Shown piece after piece: positions 59,701 through 64,000 of a stretch of DNA of 64,000 nt. Source of the DNA: Ischnura elegans. Taxonomy: Eukaryota; Arthropoda; Insecta; Odonata; Coenagrionidae. The first letter of the stretch is position 1. Every line of letters begins with the position of its first letter. The notes beneath the pieces are model-generated. The model was not told the origin of the DNA. It did no database searches and saw nothing but the letters and a program-made list of their open reading frames with translations. The stretch lies in contig NC_060248.1 in the NCBI RefSeq assembly GCF_921293095.1, positions 82,963,243 through 83,027,242 on the forward strand, written 5' to 3'. The translations under genes and the position numbers were made by a program.

Positions 59701-61121
59701 TAGAGCACAAAAATTACTATGGGGGCACGAGGAATCTTAAAAATTTTTATAGATTACAAAAATAAGTCTATGACAACATTGAAAAACTTGAATAACTTGA
59801 AATGAAGATATTTTTTTTAGATAAACTTGATTATTAATTTAATTTTATCCGCGACTGGCATTATTATCGCTTGCCAGGATGAACCTTAAAATGCAATAAA
59901 ATATTTCTGCGACTTATGAGAGCCTTATTCTCGGCAAAACTCTTCAAAAGTAATGAAACATCCGGGATATAAAAAATACCTCCACATTAAACCCGCTTCC
60001 ACACATCACCCAAATTATACAACCCAATAAGTTTATCCATACAATACCTCACTTCCTATACTTTAAAAATGATAACCAGCATAATGAAATGGAAATTATA
60101 TAATCATAAAAAGGGTGATAATTACCTCTTCAATCATCTGACGAGCAGATAAAAGTCGCGTTTAAGAAGTAAAATAAATATTTTGAAAAGGATTTCTCTA
60201 AGATATAAATAAAGAGTACTAGAAAAAATAAGAAGACGCTCGTTCACGTGGAAAAAGAAATTCCATTCAAAAACACTGTTTGTAATAAAAACAATTGGAG
60301 CAGTTGATAGGACGCACAAAGGTCAGAAGAAAATATGGTTTGAAATGTAACTGTATCATGATCACTGAATACCAAGGACAACCTCTCGAGAATTATGTAA
60401 TGTATTTAGAATACAAATAACATATAATTGCTCACTACTATATTAGTTTCAATATTTATGACTACACAATAGTGTTTCAGACACAATTAAGATCAATTCA
60501 ATAGCACCTGTTTTGAGCTGGTAAGGCTGGTAAGGCTAAGCACCCACATAAACACACTGGATTAGCTACTACAATTAGGGCTACATTGATGAGCAGATAA
60601 AGAGAACAAGTGAGGAATAAAACGATCAATTAAAATCCACATCTGATTAAAAACGTATAAAAATGTATCAAAGAAAACTCTTTATTTTCTCTCAAAATTA
60701 TTTCTACTAAACGTTCCATTCATTCACCTCAGTATGCTGAGTCACTATCTCAATTCTTGAGGATTTGTAAGTGCGCGCGATAAGAAAGCACGGGAGATGG
60801 ATTGTGCTACTGAAGTGAACTCGCTCGAGAGGAGCTCTTATTTTAAAACTCCGCCGAGTGTAACCGAGGCCGCTTTTCAACATGCGACCCGGTATCCCCG
60901 CTTCACTGGAGTGAGCACTCGATGGAGCAATGCACCTTACCCAACCGTTTCATTTTATTCGAGTGAATTATTCACGCTCAGAATTCAGAGACGCGAAAAA
61001 TGTGCCAAAAATCGGGAGCGGCACAAGTCCTAGGGAGGCAGTAGTATCTTGAAGATGCACAGAAGCCACAAAAAATACTATTGTACCGAGATAGCAGGAC
61101 CAATAGGTGTACCTACACACT
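56701..61121. other. Intergenic stretch, nothing recognised
   Basis: Short frames overlap on both strands (for example 57113-57328 and 57130-57381) without family resemblance. A CA-rich patch lies at 57195-57215 and a strong hairpin at 59322-59364. Confidence 0.4.
59322..59364. repeat. Perfect 20-bp inverted repeat with 3-base loop
   Basis: AAAAATCGAAGGCTTAAAAT, a GTA loop, then its exact reverse complement. It looks like a hairpin but no gene is near; it may be a mobile-element relic. Confidence 0.85.
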
Positions 61122-61707
61122 CAGGGTTCCCACTCTAACTAAATCATAAAATTCACGGTTTTTTTCCAGGTTTTCACGGTCTAAATTGCGTCAAATTCAC
61201 GGTCTGTTGATAAGCCATTTTTGGAAGAAATATTGATCACATAAAAAATCACTGGCCGCACGTTAACTAAAAATATAGCAAACGCGATAAACGCCCGGAA
61301 TGCAAAACGCAGCAATGAAAGTTCTCTTATGACGTCGCCTATCGTTAGCAAAATTTAGGGCCGGCTAAGGGCTGTGAGTGAGAAAATGGAGGGTAACAGG
61401 GAAGTGAAGAGGTGCCTGATTTCGCGCCAGGGTTAATGATCACTTTGGCTAAAGGTTGTCCAATCACAGCCTTAAGGTCTGTGTGTCGTCATGATTCGCG
61501 GACCAATATTTGAGTTTCGAATATACGTGTGCAGATAAATGCATGGACAGTATCTGCGAGTGACTGACCTTTTGATCCGTCAATCGTACACCTAAAATCA
61601 AGTTTGAGAGGTTTTTAAGGTTTTACGACGAATTTCACGGCTATTTCCAGTTTTTTTTTCACGGTAGGCGAAATTCACGGCTTATTCACGGTTGAGTGGG
61701 AACCCTG
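61122..61707. mobile_element. hAT-like element with CAGGGTTCCCACTC ends
   Basis: CAGGGTTCCCACTC at 61122 is exactly inverted as GAGTGGGAACCCTG ending at 61707. Subterminal repeats of TTCACGG (AAATTCACGGTTTT, TTTTCACGGTCTAAA, CGAAATTCACGGC) crowd both ends. The flanks share ACACT words, but a clean 8-base duplication is not visible. Length is 586 bases, non-coding. Confidence 0.75.
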
Positions 61708-62024
61708 ACACTCAAACAATTCTCACCTACATACTTCGAGAATCCTTTTCGGGCCATTCACATGAATGGAGTAGCCATTTTAGACGAGATTGACATCATA
61801 ATGGGTTCCCATGGCGATGGGTGATCCATCCGTCAGACCTACTCGGGTGAAACCTGGTGTGTTTAGAGTGAATTGAACGTAAGGCTGTATCGAACGATTG
61901 GGAACAAGTCAATTCCTTGCTCACGGTTTTTGGTGCATTTAATATTTAATTTAAAAAGAGGGTGGTAAGAGTTGTGACTCGGGCCCCAATTACGGCTCCT
62001 TCCTTCCCCATGGGGATCGGGTTG

Positions 62025-62300
62025 GTGTGGTAACTAGAGTGTTGGCTTCCCACCCGGTGGGCCCGGGTTCAAATCCCGGCAGTGGCAAAGAATTTTCAGA
62101 GACTTCCCGATCCCTGCATTTCAAGCGTAACACTCCGTCTGTCGGATGGGACGTTAAGCCGTGGTCCCCTTGGCGCCTTTCGTTAAGAGCAGGCTAATGC
62201 CGACGCCGGGTGGGTTTCTCTCCACCCTTCCTTCCATACCCTAACCTCATCGCGCAAATCACCTCAGCTGTCGGTCGCCTCCTCCAAGAACCACACCATA
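62025..62300 (+). repeat. tRNA-derived SINE
   Basis: The head GTTGGTGTGGTAACTAGAGT matches a polymerase III A-box region. About 45 bases on, CCGGGTTCAAATCCCGG contains an excellent B-box GGTTCAAATCCC. A conserved-looking body follows: CACTCCGTCTGTCGGATGGG, then ACGTTAAGCCGTGGTCCC, then GCCGACGCCGGGTGGG. The length and downstream body fit a SINE better than a tRNA gene. Confidence 0.75.
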
Positions 62301-64000
62301 CCATACATTCTTTCCCCATATTTGAGAGGATGAATATTTTACCCTTGAGGCACTTATACATCTATAAGGTTTTAAGAATATTCTATAACCGTGGAGGAGA
62401 AAAAGTAAAACCCAGAATTTATAATCTAAGATCAAATTCAAAACATTACATTCCAAAATCAAATAAAAATTATTTAGAAGATCATTCATTTCTTTAGGCC
62501 CTAAAATGTAATAGATTGGTCATTTGAAATCAAGAAAATTATGTTTTGTATTAATTTTGTGAGTCAGCAAAACTACAGTGTGTTACGTAGGTTCTTGTGT
62601 TATGCAGCTCATATCTTAAAAGAGCGACTTTTGAAGGGTCGGTTATCCTCAAACAGGAATTATCCTAAGGGGGACCTAATGGTCCTTGTTTTATGTAAAC
62701 ATTTTTGTATTACTCAAGCTCTGTATATTATACAAGGAATAAATTTCAATTTCAAATTGTAACAATAATAATGACATGCAATACAAAATTTGAGGTTTAC
62801 CGGCTCCAATGTTAGACATCTTTACACAGAGAGAAATTGATAACGGTTTTTATGGACAGTATCCAGATAAAATTAATCGCTAATACACTCGTAAAGTATC
62901 CAGACAAATTTATACTGCACAACGAAACAAGTATTCCAAATCGATGAATTGCACACAAGTAAAAGTCTCGCAGTGCTATAGTACCATTCTGCGAGCCGAA
63001 AAACATATGACAATAGAATATTAGAACGCTTTAAATATAGATTATAAAGGGTCTGATAGAGGTAAAATATATAAAGGCTATAATAAAATGCGCTTTCAGA
63101 GCTGATTTTCCAATCTGATTTGTATTTGCTAATCATTAAGGCCAGGATTAAAACATTGTTGCTTGGAAGTTGTAATCTTTTAGAAGAATCTTGAACCCTG
63201 ATTTGGATGTTACAGCCAAATAACAAAATAAATAAATAAAAATATTTCAATAAATCATTCAATAATAAAAAACCAGCAAAATATAGTCTGCATTCCAACT
63301 GGGAGGTAAATCGTAGCACCCAGGGAACTTGGCGTCAAGTACCTCCAAGATTGACTTTCTCTCCGCCCTTCTCTTTCTCCCCAGCCCTCAGTAGAATAAG
63401 TGAGCTGAGCCGTCAATCACGTTCTCAAAATAATTAGCCGATCAACCGCAACCTCTAAATACTAGTATACAAGTAGCGACTGACCTAAAGCAATGAGGCG
63501 CTAATAAATTAGAAGAAAGATTGCCCCAATCTATCCGCTGAGAGACGAAAAACCAACCAGTATACAATCCATGTTCCACAATGCATATTACTGACAGGTG
63601 TACAATTGAAAGAGTTTGTAAATTTAAAATTAACATTATGAGTAGGTGTATACTTATCCTGATTTTTTTCCATTTCCATTCCTTTCCGAGAGGAATTTTT
63701 TGTATCAATTAAATTGCAACGCATTCATTCACCAAAAATAATACTTAGCAAATTTTGTGACAGCGACTATATATTAACGAACGTTAACCCATATGTTATT
63801 TAAATCCACATTTGGGGGATAACTTGACTCATTATGGATCAGACCAATTGTCTCACGAGAGTCAAAACTATCTTCCTTGCTACTTATTAATTTCAACTAT
63901 AACTTTTCTCAACTAGTGTCTATCTTAAGGCAAGTTACCCCATTTTAAGTTTTAGTGAACTAATAGACGCTCTATTTTAAGTTTTTAACCCCAAACACGC
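62301..64000. other. AT-rich stretch to the window end, nothing recognised
   Basis: The 148-codon - frame at 62873-63319 is rich in Phe, Tyr, Leu and Ser and lacks any recognisable motif or splice context; its composition follows the AT-rich DNA. No gene is called. Confidence 0.4.

Noticed and set aside
62060..62090. True tRNA gene around the GGTTCAAATCCC B-box
   Set aside because: The 5' half does not form a matching acceptor stem by eye, and a long SINE-like body follows. A tRNA scan would settle it.
62873..63319. 148-codon - frame, the longest in the window
   Set aside because: Composition follows AT-rich DNA (Phe, Tyr, Leu, Ile, Ser), with no motif, no splice context and an overlapping alternative frame.

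Overview
The window is eukaryotic nuclear DNA, most likely from an arthropod and probably an insect. It is AT-rich, its genes are split by introns with GT-AG borders, and it is packed with cut-and-paste DNA transposons, MITEs, tRNA-derived SINEs and decayed non-LTR retrotransposons. The species cannot be fixed from the sequence alone. Most long open frames have no protein meaning; the real coding sequence lies in short exons that had to be joined by hand.

1-9.1 kb: two exons of a secreted C-type lectin on the + strand (4491-4739 and 8054-8211). Together they give one whole lectin domain, but the signal-peptide exon was not found. They lie between inverted copies of a CACGTG-rich repeat (1-285 and 8616-8900). 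The flank holds a dead piggyBac element (1634-4163). The intron holds a dead mariner element (5281-6228) and a hAT MITE nested inside another hAT element (6753-7236).

9.1-33.1 kb: a complete membrane dipeptidase gene (peptidase family M19) on the - strand. Ten exons from 32993 down to 11861 join in phase to 495 residues. The predicted protein has an N-terminal membrane anchor, a Pro-rich stalk and the M19 catalytic domain. One position that aligns with a catalytic Asp of human DPEP1 is Gly. Introns carry a pogo/Tigger-like element, a TAATAGGG MITE, a 2.6-kb element with 340-bp internal repeats, nested hAT elements, fold-backs, and decayed repeats resembling the end of exon 1.

33.1-64 kb: no gene recognised. 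It holds two non-LTR reverse-transcriptase fragments, a piggyBac-like MITE with TTAA ends, a fold-back split by a MITE, a hAT element with exact 8-bp target duplications and an internal minisatellite, a CAGGGTTCCC hAT element, SINEs, and a perfect 81-bp inverted repeat at 52.4 kb.

The most interesting signal is that last repeat. Read on the - strand it contains the parts of a type I hammerhead ribozyme core (CTGATGA, stem II, GAAA, GTC) with a self-complementary ACGCGT stem III, a layout known from Penelope-like retroelements and retrozymes. A more decayed fold-back at 29.8 kb in the dipeptidase gene has a similar layout.
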